A DNA stretch of 64,000 nucleotides from Acanthaster planci (GCF_001949145.1 NW_019091632.1:503726-567725); one strand, 5' to 3'. Numbered from the stretch's first letter, positions 45,748 to 60,900 are shown. Numbers and translations are program-made. The notes: generated by a model from the letters alone, not told the origin.

Positions 45748-45916
45748 TTAGCTGCTGTTTCCTCCGCTCTGTCTGAATTGCCGCAGTCCCTGCAGGAAGA
45801 CCTCCTTCGTCTGTCTCATCATGTCATGGTACAGTTTCAGATCTTCCTCCTTGGCCTTTAGAGTGCTCTTCACGGCCGACTTTAAGGCATCATTTTCATC
45901 AATCTTGATAGCTAAC
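45748..45916 (-). CDS. CCDC13: CCDC13 exon K, C-terminus and stop
   Basis: Acceptor TTTCACAG|GTTAGC, phase 2, stop TAA at 45750-45748. [20 protein letters not shown] then [15 protein letters not shown] and VFLQGLRQ match the vertebrate C-terminus to within a few residues of its end. No convincing AATAAA was found just downstream. Confidence 0.93.
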
Positions 45917-48900
45917 CTGTGAAAGAAAGGAGACTTTGTAAATGAAAAAGTATGTGCACCATCTATAGGTTAAAGATTGAAACTTGAGATAAAAAGTACC
46001 AGAAGGTTGACAATCCTTTAAAAACAGTTTCCATACATGTACACACAAATACTAATAGAAGTATAAATGTGACAAAGAACCTTTAATCCCATTCACAGTT
46101 CTCGTAATATACAACATACATGTAGTGTGGTACAACAGCCACAGATGTGTATTAAAAAAAAACTGGACTTGCAATGCATTTACATGAAAAAAGAAGCCAA
46201 CCAGCGGCCATTTTACCGAGTCAAATACAAATGCGTGGGTTGGCTCACTTCTATTGACACCAGGGAGAACAAAGGCGGGCAATGCCGGGCAAGCTTTGTA
46301 TTCGGCTCGGTAAAATGGCCGCTAGTGGATTCAATGATCTCCATAAGCTGATTAATGGTTTTGAGAGTCCAGAATTTTTTATATACGTCCGTGCCAAGAG
46401 CATATTGCAGAGGGGCCATTTTTGGCAGTGTATTTTGGGAAATGGTTAACAAATTCTATTTGCCAGCAGTGCAAAGGTAGAAGATTCTAGACTGTATTTT
46501 GAGTATCAGTTTTAATAAATCCAGTCTTCTTTCCATTTCATGGAATGCCCTGATCTATTTCCTCAAGTTATTTATTATCATACGCTTAAATGCAAATCAA
46601 GGCAAATCAGTCATATTAATGGTGGACCATAAACTTGAAAAATGGCCTCTCCTTCGCAACCTCTTGGTGGCTCACTCTATCATGAATTGCCTCTATTGTT
46701 TACACAAGCACTTAAAAATTTCACAGACCACAAAGAACCATGTGAAGTGTCAAAGGGTGGAATCCATCTTCCAAAATCATGCCAAACCTCCCTTTTTTAT
46801 TGTACACTTTGAAAAATGCTGAAAAGGATAACTGTTTAAAGCTAATAGTAGCTTTCAAATTCTGTATCAGTACAAAGTGAAACTTGTTATACTACAAAAG
46901 CAAATGAAGTTTTTGCAAGTCTTAATGTTTAGTTTCACATCCAAGCTCTCTGCCATTCTGTTCTGTGCACCTAAGGGTCATCAGACGTTTGGACATTGGT
47001 GCTGAGTCTGCAGTATGATGACACACTTGAAGCAGTCAGGCATGGGATGAAAACATCAAAAGTTGTTGAAACAAAACAAAGGAAAAATGATGAGGCCTAT
47101 AAGTGTCTCTAGGTGAAAGCAAGACAAGATGACAAAACCAAATGACATCTACCAGAAACATCTATAAAAGGAATCCTGATTCTCTGTAAATCGCACATAA
47201 ATTTCATTTGGAGTTCCACCTAGAGCGTTGTACTTTGATTACTGGTACTTCACAATACAGTGTTTTTAAATAACCAGGCTTCTACACTGTGCCCAAAACC
47301 CTGAGAAATCAGCTAACAATGTTTAGAAATGAAAGAAATAGGGATAAAAAGCCACATACTTCCACGATGCTTCGTCAAATATTTCCCATAGCATGGGAAG
47401 CAATGTTTATCATACAATACCTCTGAAACTGCTAACACAATGGTGTTTGCCATAACACCCTGTAAATATCTGCCTGACCTGTTTCTTTGACAGCTTTCTT
47501 TGGGAAGTAATTTGTCACAGAGATGAAAAGAAAAGATGAAAAGACCAATTCATAGGGAACAGGCGTCAGCTGAAGTACTTCCTACATTTACAAATACATG
47601 GCCATGTTTACTCTAGCCTGACTATTTTTATGGCAGAACGCTTTTTCACTATTCACCAACAGTCCACCTTAACATGAGGCCAACAGCGTGGGTATGTGAG
47701 GTTCTGCATGTATACCAGAAGGCATAAACACATGCCTGCCGCAACTTAACACCTCAAGTCTCAAAACATGCAATCTTGAATGCCTAATAAGTCAATTCGG
47801 CATTTCATTGAGGCAAGGTATGAGGTCAAAGCACCCGACTTCACACCAGCACACACGTTTTCTATGAACGTGAGCCATGAATTATGTATAGCCATTGATA
47901 TCCCGGATATCCCAAATGATCAATCACACACTTCATTTGCCAGTGCACTGTTGGAATACTGGATTGTCTTATTGGCAGCTTAAGTTTGACATATCCCAGC
48001 TTCTGCATCCTTCGTCTCTGGTAATTCAGTCCTTGAGTATGTCCTTTCAGTGGCCAGTCATTGGTTCAATCAAGTTCATGAACCATTCCCAGCAAACACA
48101 GAATGTAGAACTTTAAGACCTTTAAAGTAGCTTACTCCCAAGTTTTTGTCTGAGTTTGATCACAAAGAGTCAGTAACATCAAAATTTTTTTCCACAGGTA
48201 TATACCAAGTTTTTGTATTTTTAACCACTTGCTGCCGGCTGGATTAAAAAATGCAGTGTACATACTCGGACATTTTCAAGATTTTCAGTTTTCAAAATTC
48301 TTCAAAAATTCATCATTTAAATTAATGGATGTTTACACCCACACGAATGACTGTCTGGTGGGCTACTCTAATCTGACAGACAAAATCTACTGATGCCCGA
48401 GTATTTCAGCCAGGCCTGCAGCCTTGTAAAAAGAGCCCAGATTGTGTGGTGTTATGTAACTTTCTTTTGTTCACGAACCTGGCACAGGTGCGCTGCTGAC
48501 CTCTTTTCAATAGGGGCCAGATTAGCGTGCAGTGGTCCTGTGTGGCTCATCCCTGTGGTGGTGGAGCCCTTTTGTCCACAGTGGTAATCCGCTCGCACTA
48601 AATCCCCCAAACCTTGGTATACTGTTTCAAAACAAGGCTGGATTATCTCCACTATTGAGAGTGAAAAAATGTTGGTAATGCCCAGCAGCCTGGTCTTTTG
48701 TTCCGAGTACGGTCTTCTGTTAAAAGGCCCAGTTCAATTTGTCCAATTTCAGAGACCACATGTATAAAGCATACGTGTCCGGGAAACCCCAGTGGCAAGT
48801 GGTTAAAAGGAATCCTGTTCTGTTTAACAAATTTTGATTGCTTCTTTTGGTGTCACAATTTGGGTTTTGAAATCGCCATCCTGTTGAAATCTTTCACTCT

Positions 48901-51900
48901 GTCCAACCCAAAAGTTACTTTATTGTCTAAATGAGCCTTGAGCTGGACCAAGAGAGGGGACGATTGCTTTAGCAATGGAGCTTTAGTCAGAACTGAACTT
49001 GGCTGAATTACCAACAACTGTGAAATGCATGGACTGCAGTCGCATCACTACCAACAAAATGAACACTCCCAACCAATATGGCTCTTTCCAACAGATGAAG
49101 GAGTGCTTCTGCTTGAGGTGGATAGGGCTAATTTGAATCTTGCCTGAATTTCAAATTGTTCAAATTCTGGGGAAAGCTACAACTCTGGCAAAAGAGAATA
49201 CTGCAGGACACAAACAAAAACATAACACAAAATGTGCTTTAATCTGCATAACATGCCATCACAGCTTAAACCTCAGTGTTCTACTTTCAGGGGTGAAATT
49301 TACGAAAAACTGAAACGTTGAAAGGAAAAGTGCCTCCTTACATTCATTTCTCTGTACCACTACACTTGCTTGTTGATGTTTTAAAAATTCAATCAGGATA
49401 GTACAGGTCCATCGTCTTTCCCTTCGCTGCTTCTCTTTCCAACTGACTTTCAAGCCACCGTTGCACAGATTTTTCAGGCCTTGTCAACTGGAAGATCTCC
49501 AACATGATCAAATCTTTGCAAGCCATTTCAATAAAATGAATTGACAACTGATGGATTGCATGGGGGACGAGCAAAATGGTGCTTGAGAAATCTCGCGTAA
49601 ATGAAAACTGATTGGCTAAATGCATTCCAGTGGGAGTACCAAAACAAGAACATGAGTTTTATCCAAACCTCAACTTGCACAAGTCCTATACTTGCTTTCC
49701 TGCAAAATTTGCACAATAATACTTGTAACTGTAGCAAAGCCATGCTAAATGGAATATCCACATCCTGAATATTTATCTTACACAAAATCCAGAAAACGGG
49801 AAAAATCTGGACAAACCTAAACCCTGTAGTTTATGGATTACCACATTTACTTTTTTTGAGGCAAAGGTTTTTCAGCATTAATAGTAAAATATTCGTTAGG
49901 CAAAAGCTCTCCTTAGATATATGAGATAGTGATCTTTTGCATAATACGCTTTAGTTAAAAAAGCAACCATGACATCAAACTGTCATATTTGCAGTCTGTG
50001 ACAGCCAACTGCAAAATGTCTCACTTTCTTCATTTTGCAAAAAACCTTGAGAATACCTTGTCTGTAGCTCATCCAGCATCTGCTGATTCAGGGGAAGGTC
50101 CCCCTCCACCAAGTCGCTGTCTGCGAGATAACCCCCCGAGACCGACATCTTGACAACCGTCGATGACTTCTTGGCCCCTTTGCCGCTGTTGGTGCTACCT
50201 TCAACTTTGACCTTTCCGAGTTGTTTCTCCAGCCACACGTTGCGCTGCTTGGCCTCCTGTAAGCTGCTCTGGGCCTCAGTGGTTTTGACATTGGCTTCGT
50301 CAGCTCTGTAATTCAATGAAACAGATGCTTATTGAACATTGTGGTAAACTCAAACAGGGACAAATGCTTCAGATGCCACTGAATTATATCTTCGATTACA
50401 AACAGCTAGTTCTGAATGTAATTTTTCTTTATCTTGACTTCTTTATGCGTGAATTATTTTAACAAAATTTTGTTCCTTTTTGCTTTCTTTGCACTTGTCC
50501 TGGGGTGGGTGGGTCCCCCTTCCAGCCAAAGCTGGGGGAACCCAACCAAATATAAATTTTGTGTGCTAGTCTTTTATTGGTTTCATACATCGCACAAATG
50601 TACTGGGCAAATTTGTGACACACGGTGACCCAAATCCTTAACCTTCTCAATGACAATGCGACTAAAAAAGTGCTGATTCCCAAGAGCAGTGTGAAATGCC
50701 GCTGACGGTAACTGTGAAATGCTTGGCTCAATTTGGCTGAAACTTTGCACATGAGTTAGGCATCCATNNNNNNNNNNNNNNNNNNNNNNNNNNNNNNNNN
50801 NNNNNNNNNNNNNNNNNNNNNNNNNNNNNNNNNNNNNNNNNNNNNNNNNNNNNNNNNNNNNNNNNNNNNNNNNNNNNNNNNNNNNNNNNNNNNNNNNNNN
50901 NNNNNNNNNNNNNNNNNNNNNNNNNNNNNNNNNNNNNNNNNNNNNNNNNNNNNNNNNNNNNNNNNNNNNNNNNNNNNNNNNNNNNNNNNNNNNNNNNNNN
51001 NNNNNNNNNNNNNNNNNNNNNNNNNNNNNNNNNNNNNNNNNNNNNNNNNNNNNNNNNNNNNNNNNNNNNNNNNNNNNNNNNNNNNNNNNNNNNNNNNNNN
51101 NNNNNNNNNNNNNNNNNNNNNNNNNNNNNNNNNNNNNNNNNNNNNNNNNNNNNNNNNNNNNNNNNNNNNNNNNNNNNNNNNNNNNNNNNNNNNNNNNNNN
51201 NNNNNNNNNNNNNNNNNNNNNNNNNNNNNNNNNNNNNNNNNNNNNNNNNNNNNNNNNNNNNNNNNNNNNNNNNNNNNNNCCCAACCATTCCAAAGAGAGA
51301 AAGAATATGTGAGGACTCTGTCCTCTCTAGATGTAGCTAGGTCTTGTCGCTGCTAACGACCCTATGCTTTGGCTAACTTTCAATGCGTCCCTCATTGCCC
51401 AACCATTCCAAAGAGAGAAAGAATATGTGAGGACTCTAGGTCTTGTCCTTGCTAACCTGGTCTGTAATATCTGCACCAGTTCCATCAATTTGTCTCTCTC
51501 CACTTCTGCCACTTGACACAGTGACTTGCAGTGCTGTAATTGCCTCCTCCATTCCTCTGAGCCTTCGCCGGATGCCAAAGTCAAACTCCTAGGGGCGGGG
51601 TAATTGAGCAAATGAGAAATGAGAAAAAAACTGAGCTGGAATCAGATCTACTGGCATTTTACAACAAAAGGATAGAGACATGTCTACATCACGATGCACA
51701 ACTGGTTAAGAAAGAATTTCTCTGAAGTAACCTAACTTGCTAAATGCTAAGACTTATTTATCATACCAGGATGAGGTTGACAAATACAATAAGTCAGGTG
51801 TACTGATAAATACTATTGTCACAATGACAATCTTAGAGATCACGTGTCTGCGGCATTACTGTTTTATGAGCAAACTTCCATATGTAGTTGAATAACTCCC

Positions 51901-54900
51901 TAATTCTTAACTTATCATGCTGTCTAAATTTCTATTGTTTTAGCTGCTGTGGCTCTGACCCTTGTTCTTCCACCCCAAAATGTAACAGGCCTGATCGGAT
52001 TACAAAGAGCAAATCACAAAACCGAATCTGAAGTTCACATGTCAAGTATTTCTCAAGTTACTACACTGACAAGATTTTTCCAGGCACACACACACATAAA
52101 TGTGTATTTGCCTGCAACCGGGGACCCCCTATTGTTCCTCTTTTGTTTGTACTTTAACATATTTAGAAGACCACCCATATGTTNCAAGGTCCCCAGTTGA
52201 ATGCAGAAACAAACTCACCTACACAGTATGGATACTACGTCTTGTTACTGGGTAACGGAGACCACAATCATGTTGAAATATAGACTCTATGGGGATTGGG
52301 GACCAAAAGCATATGAGGACAAATTTTGGTCCACTCAGGGATATTCCAACTTTCCCAACAAAAGAAACTGTCAATGTCCCCTTCATGCAGAAAAAGGCCT
52401 CCCCCAAAACACACACCCATGGACAGATAAGGTGGAAATAGTATGACCCTTCAACTTCGTGTGCGGGGGAGGGGGAGGCAACTGTCTGTAAGAATCAAGC
52501 GAGCCAGATGTATGGTTTACCTACGAGGAAACTCTGAGAGGGACAGACCTACCCTGTGCTTGCCGGCCGCACACCCCTGGATGATGCTCTCCCTGACACT
52601 TCTCCATTACTCAGTTTGGATGCACTTCTGTTGCCCGTCGGTGGTCTACTTCCTTGCCTGGCAACAAAGCACATGGAACAACAAGACTGTAAGGATCCAA
52701 CCTACAGTATTTGAAGGTTAAATGACTGTCTTTGGAAGGAAGCAACAAAGCACATGGAACAACAAGACTGTATGGATCCAACCTACAGTATTTGAAGGTT
52801 AAATGACTGTCTTTGGAAGGAGGCAACAAAGCACATGGAACAACAAGACTGTATGGATCCAACCTACAGTATTTGAAGGTTAAATGCCTGTCTTTGGAAG
52901 GAGGCAACAAAGCACATGGAACAACAAGACTGTATGGATCCAACCTACAGTATTTGAAGGTTAAATAACTGTCTTTGGAAGGAGGCAAAAAATCCAAGTG
53001 CAAAGGTTAAGAATCATTTCAAACTTTGAGAATTTGACCTAAAATCTAATTCCGACGATCAATTTCTTGTTTGGAGTTTTGAAATTTCTTTTATTCCTTC
53101 AATATCTTGCTACTGATGTTTATCATTTCAGCTTCAGCCCCTTCTAAATGCCAAAATTCTCTTCACCCCTAAGCTGGGAAAACATTCTGTTTTCAAAGTG
53201 ACCGCAAAAATCACCAAGTTGATAAAGAACCATTTTGAAAATTTGGTTTATAGAGTACAGGCGTGCAGAAGGCTTACCTTGACTGTGGAGGTGCTGGGGA
53301 GCCAAATGACACGCCACTGTGCCTCTCTGCTGGGACTGGTCTGTCCACTGACATGATGGACAGGGGTCTGCTCTGGGGTCTGTCGGGGGCTGTGTCTGTG
53401 CCACCGTTCAGGTGGATCGTCTGCTGCTGTTGCCACTGCTGTTCATGCTGTTGGAGAGCGAAGGGGGAACAATGAGTCACTGCATGACTAGAATGCTCAC
53501 TCAGTTTTGGGTATCATGGAGAAACTTTTGCCATTTGATTGACTGAAAAAAATCAAATTTTCATAAGTAAGCCTTGGAATTAAGGAATGATAAGGCAGAT
53601 AAAAACAGAATTGTCTGTGTTTATTCAAAGTTATTCTCATTTCAAGAACTGCCACCTGCCATGAAAACATAACATATTTATAATTCCTGCAGTTTTCAAG
53701 AAGAAAAATCAAGTTGGAGGGAAAAGTGACAGACAGTTGACAACTGAAGGTTGAAAAATGAAGATTGGAGATAGCAGACACCACAGTGAAGAACAAAGGT
53801 AACAAGGGTCAACCTTCATTTTTACAGAATCTTCAAAATACATCAGGTGTTCAAGAACTTTAACCACTCTCTGCCGGGGAACCCCATTTCCGGCACATAG
53901 GCTTAATACATGAAACCGGACGAAAGAGCCGGGCCTCATAACAAAAGACTGTGCTCGGAACAAAAGACCGAGCTGCTGGGAATTGCCAACATTTTTTTCA
54001 GTTGTCAATAGCAGAGGAGATCCGTCCTTTTTTGAGAGATTACACCACTGTTTGTGGCATTCAACACAAGCGGATTACCACCAGGGACAAAAGTGCTCCA
54101 GCGATGAGCTATACCTACCATTGCACACTAATCTGGCCCCCATTGAAAAGACTCCAGTAGCGCACTATGCCAGTTTTGGGAACAAAAGAAAGTTACATAA
54201 CAATCTGGGCTCTTTTTACAAGGTGGCAGGCCTGGCTGAAATACTCAGGCATCAATAGATGTTGTCTGTCAGATTAGAGTAGTCACAAGACAGTTATTTG
54301 TGTGAGTGTAAATGTCCAGTAAATGAAGCTATGATTTTTTGAAGAAGTTTGAAAATGGAAAATCTTGAAAATCCACCCAGCACCAAGTGGTTAAACACAA
54401 TTGTAAAGGGTTAAAACAAAGTACCTGGGGCACGGTGCTCCCAGGAAGATTGGGAGCAAAAATATATCTTGTTGTCTCTCAGCACTGTGGAGAACTTTGG
54501 AAGACCCAAGAAGGGTTTTAGCAAAAGGAAACTTGAGAAGTCAGGATTAAGACTTGAAAATGGAAGACTGAAGATCAAAAACAGTTCACAAATTTTACCG
54601 AAAACTGATAATCACGAGGATCATTTAACATCCAACACCAAATATTGAAAACATCCAAGCTTAAACATGAAAAGACAATGTGAAACCTATACTCCTTGAG
54701 CCTTCTTGCTATTAACCTTGCTCAATCCTCCTAAATCCTCATTACGTAGGAAATCAATGGTACATTCTCAGCACTTGGACTTTATAGAGCCATCAAGCCC
54801 AATGTCAAGTAAAAGTGACAGCGATCTAGCTTCCTTAATCCATTGTGATCTACCAAAAACTTCTGGAAGATTCTGGAGGATCCTAGAGTGCTGGAATCAA

Positions 54901-57900
54901 GGAATTGGACAATTCTTCTAACCATCTGGCTCATTTCTTGCACTGTCTCCTCCAGCTGTCGGATCTTGGCTTCCTTCTCCTTAATGATGAGCCTCAGCTG
55001 CTCCACGGTGTTGGCATCCTGCTGGCTCCTGAGCTGAAGCTCCTGGCTGGCCTGCTCCCTCATCCTCTGGACCTCCTGCTGCTGCTTGCTGCTCAGCTCC
55101 AGGTGCTTCTTGAGTTGGCCCTGCTGGCTCTAGTCACAGCATGACAGAATTGCAAAACAAAGAGGACATGGAATATGTAAACTCTGGGTCCTCTTTAGTG
55201 ATGGTGCCGTACCTCCAAACTCCTCAGGGCTGTAGTGAGGCCCCAGCTTGAAATGTATTGAGAGGACAATTTCATTTGTAAGGGAAGCTTTGACCAGATT
55301 GCCGAGATTTTGGTTTGTCCCAATTATGCTTTTGGTCCACACAAGAACCATAGTTCAACAGTCACCTCAACCACGGAACATGATTGTGTGATCTGATAAA
55401 GATACAGTGATAGAATGTAAGTGTTCATTGAGCTTCAATGGGAGACTTATCCCAGTGACATTTTGTCACTTTCTTGAAAAGAAAAGTGCAAGCGTTTTGC
55501 CGCCAGTACAAGAGGCAGTGATATACATCCTCCTAAGCAATTTGCTACAAATCACATTTTTTCCGAAAAATTACCCACTTGGTCCCTTCTGGATCTATAC
55601 CCTAGATTCGATATTGACTGGTGAAACTCTTTGGACAGACCCTTTAGTTCTTCACGGCTGAAAAAAAGGGAGGCCATTTTCAAATGATTTGAGGAAACAG
55701 TGTGCTTTGCAAAAGTCAATATTTTATATGCAATCTTCCACAGCAAATCTTATTAGAATACTTGCCAACAAACATGTACATGTATCACAGAACAGTGGAA
55801 AATACAAATTTCCTTGAGATTGAATTTTGTCCACATACTTGGAGTCAGATGCCAAAATTGCCAAATTCAGATCCTTAAACCAATCACCTGATGTAAGAAA
55901 TACTGGACATTATTTGCCAAAATGCCTACAACCACTTCACACAAAAGTGCTTGTTACAAAAAATACTACTGAATGCATCTGATACATTTTAAGTCAAACA
56001 TTTCCAAAACACCCCCCCCATTTCCAGTGCCTACAAATCCTATACTTACCAACAAAGCTTCAATCAGTTCATTGTCATGTTTACCCTTGTCTAACAAGGT
56101 AGTCAACTGCTGTTTGACCGACTTGATTTCATTGGCCAGGACCTTGTTGCGTGCCTTAGAAGCCTCCAACTTCTCCTTCAACTTGCTGTAGTCCTCCTCC
56201 ATGGACTTCAGCTCCAAGGCAGCTTTCTGTACAAAGAAACCCATCAGGAGCGATCCTGAGTCAACATGTCAGTCAGCATGATCGTACAGATTTGGTCAGG
56301 TGATCACTGCACACTCAAGTCATCTGCCAGTGGGCTATAGAGTATACAATAATCAGTCATTCCGATTTGTCTTGGATGACTCCCTCTTTTCTTGGTTATC
56401 TATTATCTAACTCAGTGCGGCAGGACCACAAAACACAATTTTTGTGTCCAAAATTACACTGGCTGTGGACACCATGAATTCCATGTACAACTAAATTTAC
56501 CACCTATGTGGTAGACTATGCAAAGTTTCTGCAACAAGTCACTTCAAAGCCCTGTGCACCTTTACATACCGGTAGGTGCATCATATTTTGCACATAATCA
56601 GTGAAAATTTTGTTGCACACATTCACTTGAAAACTTGGTTATGCACAGTCAGTTGAAATAAATTTGTTTTGTATAATCAGTTGATAAAATTGGTTGTACA
56701 CATTCAGCTGAAAACCTGATGCGTTGAAAAACTGGTTGTGCATATTCAGTTGAATAATTAGCTGTATATGTATTTCTCAACATCTACACTCTAACCGGTG
56801 CAATCTCAAACAACATGCTTTCTTGTTTGAAGTGTGAGCGACGCTCAAAGCTCCGTGGGTATCTAACCTCTTGCTCTTCTCTTCTCCCTCTCTCCTGCTG
56901 TCTGATCCTCAGCTTCTGCCGTTCATCCATTGTCCCCCCGCCTCCCCCTTTGGGGCCCCTCGGGAGGGCAGATGTCAAGGAGGAGCGGTCGTCCGAGACG
57001 TCCATGGTCATAAACTGTTCCTCCAGGCTCATCTCGGTGCCCGGCCGACTTTTGAATTGGTCCAGCTGACGATTCAGCTCAGAGACCTGCCCAGAAATGA
57101 CAAAAACAAGAGTGTGAATTGTCTGACTCAGGCTTGTGAGTAAAGATTTGTCTCCAGGACAAAATGATGTTGGACTACACTTTTGCCTTTTCCAACCTTG
57201 GGATCTTTTATGGTCAATAGTTTACTATTAGGTCAATAATGTTGCCTCATCCCCAATGAATCTGTGAAAAAAGAAATGTCAATTGTCAATTCTACACCCT
57301 CTGAGGCATGGTAAGACCACACACATGCAATGCCACGATTGGTTTGTAAATCAGTGAAACAAGTACCTGTTATTGCATTGCATATTGCTTAAATGTGATA
57401 TGTCCTCCACAAACATTGCTCATCTGGTGGCTGTTGTTTTACATGCTTGCACACTTTGTCTGCAAGGAAATTAATAGCTGAGGCTACCCTGAAGGTCTGC
57501 CCCTTGACAGGAATCCATTCCTTTCAGGGAAATCATTCGGAAATCATTCTGATTAGATGTTGTCCTTAGCTTATTTTTGTCTAAATCATATGTTTTGTGT
57601 TTGTACTGTTTTTTTTACTGATGTATCCCGAGAAATGAAATAAATTAATTAATACATAGAGACCTAATGGGTCGTGCAAATAATGGAAACTGGTTTTTTC
57701 AATAAGCACTATACTCACGGCTCCCATTCATGCAGAAAAACATGAATCAAGACCCGCAAATAGTCCTAGACGCACGCTGATAGTCACTGTGTGGCTTTGG
57801 GGAGGAACATGTGCAGAGGAAAGCAGTCAAAGACTTGCCTTGTTCTGAAGCAGTAGGATTTGCTGGGCACGACCCCTCCAGCTACTATTGTCATTCTTGA

Positions 57901-60900
57901 TATCCTGGATATTGACGTTTTCTCCGAGCTCACTGGAGAGAATCTGCGAGAAGCAACAATGTGGAAGACTGAGGTGTTTCTCAATGACTGCCACCAAGGT
58001 GTTCCAAGTGCGAATCCAATTCATGCCCCCTTTTACAGAACACTTCGAGATGTCTTAACCTACCTTATGGGTTACTTTCAGTTCCTGTTTCAGGACGTTG
58101 ACCTGGTTGCGATAATCAGTCTGTTTGGCTTGGCTCTTGGCCAGGGTGTCCTGAAGGTTCTTCAACTCTGTTGCCATTGCTTCTGCCTGTACAGTACAAG
58201 AAGATTGTCACTGAGTGGTACACCAACTTTAACCACTTGCTGCCAGGTGGTTTGAAAAATGCAGTGCACATAATCGGGACTCTTCCAAGATTTTGAGTTT
58301 TCAAAATTCTTCAAAAATTCATCATTTCAATTAATGGACATTTACACCCACACGAATGACTGTCTGGTGGCCACTCTAGTCTGACAGACGAAATCTATTG
58401 ACACCTGAGTATTTCAGCCAGGCCTGCAACCTTGTAAAAAGAGCCCAGATTGTGCAATGTTATATAAATTTCTTTCGTTCACAAACCTGGCACAGTGCAC
58501 TGCTGACCTCTTTTCAATAGGGGCCAGATAGAGTAGCGTGCAGCGGTGCTGTGTGGCTGATCGCTGTGGCGGTGGAGCGCTTTTGTCCCCAGTGGTAATC
58601 CACTCGCTCTAAATGCCCCAAACCGTGGTATACTGTTTCAAAACAAGGCTGGATTATCTCCACTACTGAGAGTGAAAACATGTCGGTAATGCCCAGCAGC
58701 CTGGTCTTTTGTTCCAAGTACAGTCTTTTGTTACAGGGCCCAGTTCCCTTTGTCCCATTTCAGGTTCCCCGGCTTCGTGTATAAAACGTATGTGCTCGAA
58801 AACGGGTCCCCCGGCAGCAAGTGGTTAAACGTGAAATTTCTAACCAGGTGTGACAAAAACCATTCAGAAAGTCATTATTAAATCTCCACTCAGAGATAAA
58901 ACATTTTTTCATGGAGTGCCACAGTTGGTTTCGTTCTGATTGCATATATGCGATTCCGGATCCCACATTTTGAAACATTTCATTTTCTCCACAAAATCCA
59001 TCCATTTCCTGAGCCAAATTTAACAGCACTCTTGCGCCAAAAAACAAGCCTCACCATATTTTAATGCTCAGCAAAACTTGACCGAGTACCAGCCACCATG
59101 GCTACTGCTCCATCATAGTGAACACCATACTTGTACCTGATTCTGCGACTGTTCCTTTGTCAGGACAGGCCTCTGTTGGCCACTCTTTCCCCTGCCTTCC
59201 ACATTCTGTGACTGCTGTAAAGCCACTGCCAACTGCATGGTGGGAAATTAAAATCAAAAGAAAAGCTCACTCACTGAAATTCCAATGGCCAAAATATGGC
59301 CTTTGTTCTCTTTGATTACGAACCAGTTTGGTATTCTATCAGTGTATAGCCGAAAATGTCACCCACCATTTTCACGAAGAGACACTTTTGGCAAAAATCA
59401 TGATTTTTTTCAAATTTCTGTTTTTTTGGCAAAATTAACTAGGCTATGCAATGCCTACAACTTGGTATAATCATTTTTGCCAAATCTGCTGAAATAAGCC
59501 AAATCACAATGATCTACCTGGAGCACACGAGGGCAGCATTTCACTAGAGAGAGAGGGGCCAGATTTCCACTGCCTTTTTGATGTTGTCAACACCTTTCCC
59601 AGCTTGTTATTCTCTTTATCCCTTCACCAAACAATTAGTGGTAATCCGTAATCAAATACTAACAAACTGCAGGGTTTCCCTGCCACTGCTTTGAACACTG
59701 AAGCATGAAACTGTAGTTAGCGTTCTTGGCTTTGCTATGGCCTTTTTGTTGCAATTCAAAGTTTGCAGAGTGATAACACAAAATGCAAAACCTGTTCGAA
59801 GTAGTTTCTTTACAATTCAAACTCATATTTCTTGAAGACGATAGCCAGTTATAACTGACTCAGAACTAAGAATCAAGATCAACAAAGGATTAAACCATGA
59901 GCCTCCCAAGTTTGTACATGTAGACACAAGATAAATTGTGCAAATTTATCAAACTCCAAAAAGGCTAGAGCCTCCTAACTCAGAAACCCTCTAGTGGAGT
60001 GGGGACAGTATAAAATTTCAATTAAACTGCATTTTGCATTTTCACGAAAAGGCGAATTTGTCTTCCGTAGATAAAGCGTTAGCAATAAAGGGCAAAACAA
60101 TGGGCAAACTTGTTTCACTGTTTTTACAAAGAGGCACATTTGATGCTGGATATGTATACAAATATAACAATTTTGCACCTGCAACGCACTATAACAAAAA
60201 TAGACAAACGTCACAGGAATTTTCGCATTTTCACCTACAGGCAAATTTGTTTGTGAACAAAAAACAATTTTAAGTGACTTCTGTAACTATTATTTGGTAG
60301 ATTAAAGATGCTCTCTTTCATGAAGTAGCATTGGTTAAGTCAAAGGCATGCTAAATAGTGGAGATTTAAGTATTTGAAAAAGAGACCAACTTCAAATCCA
60401 ATTTTCTTGAAACATAGGTTTTAGTATTCGGTTGAAAGTTCACCTCTTCGTAAAAATGGTGACAAAATGAAGCCCATTCGCGGTCATTTGTTAGCACACT
60501 ATACATGAAGTCTGTGCTATCAGTGCAGATCCATGGAAGAAGACTTTGACGTTTAAGATCAAGATGCATGCCTGTTTCATCAACACAGATCAAGTGACAG
60601 TAGAATGTGTAGAAAAACCTGCACAATAATCAAGGAAGATCTTTTTGAGGTGCGCATAATCCTCAATGCTACATTTTATTAAGTTTATTTTCTCTTCGGT
60701 GAACCAGTTTAATTGATGTTGTTTCATTAACAGAAACCAACAACTTGCAACTATTGTTTTCTGCCCCTTGTACATGCACCTCTCTTTAAATTAACAGCCA
60801 CAAAGCAGCATATTACTATTTAAAAAAAACGTTTCCCCTCAGTTTCACCAAAACTCCAGTCTGAGATGATGTACAGCCACAATCCTGGACAAAATAGTTG

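Noticed and set aside
57839-58024. Continuing exon D through the GC donor as open sequence (frame ends NKASL)
   Set aside because: The frame hits a stop within a few codons and family sequence resumes only in exon E, so splicing at GCAAGT is required.
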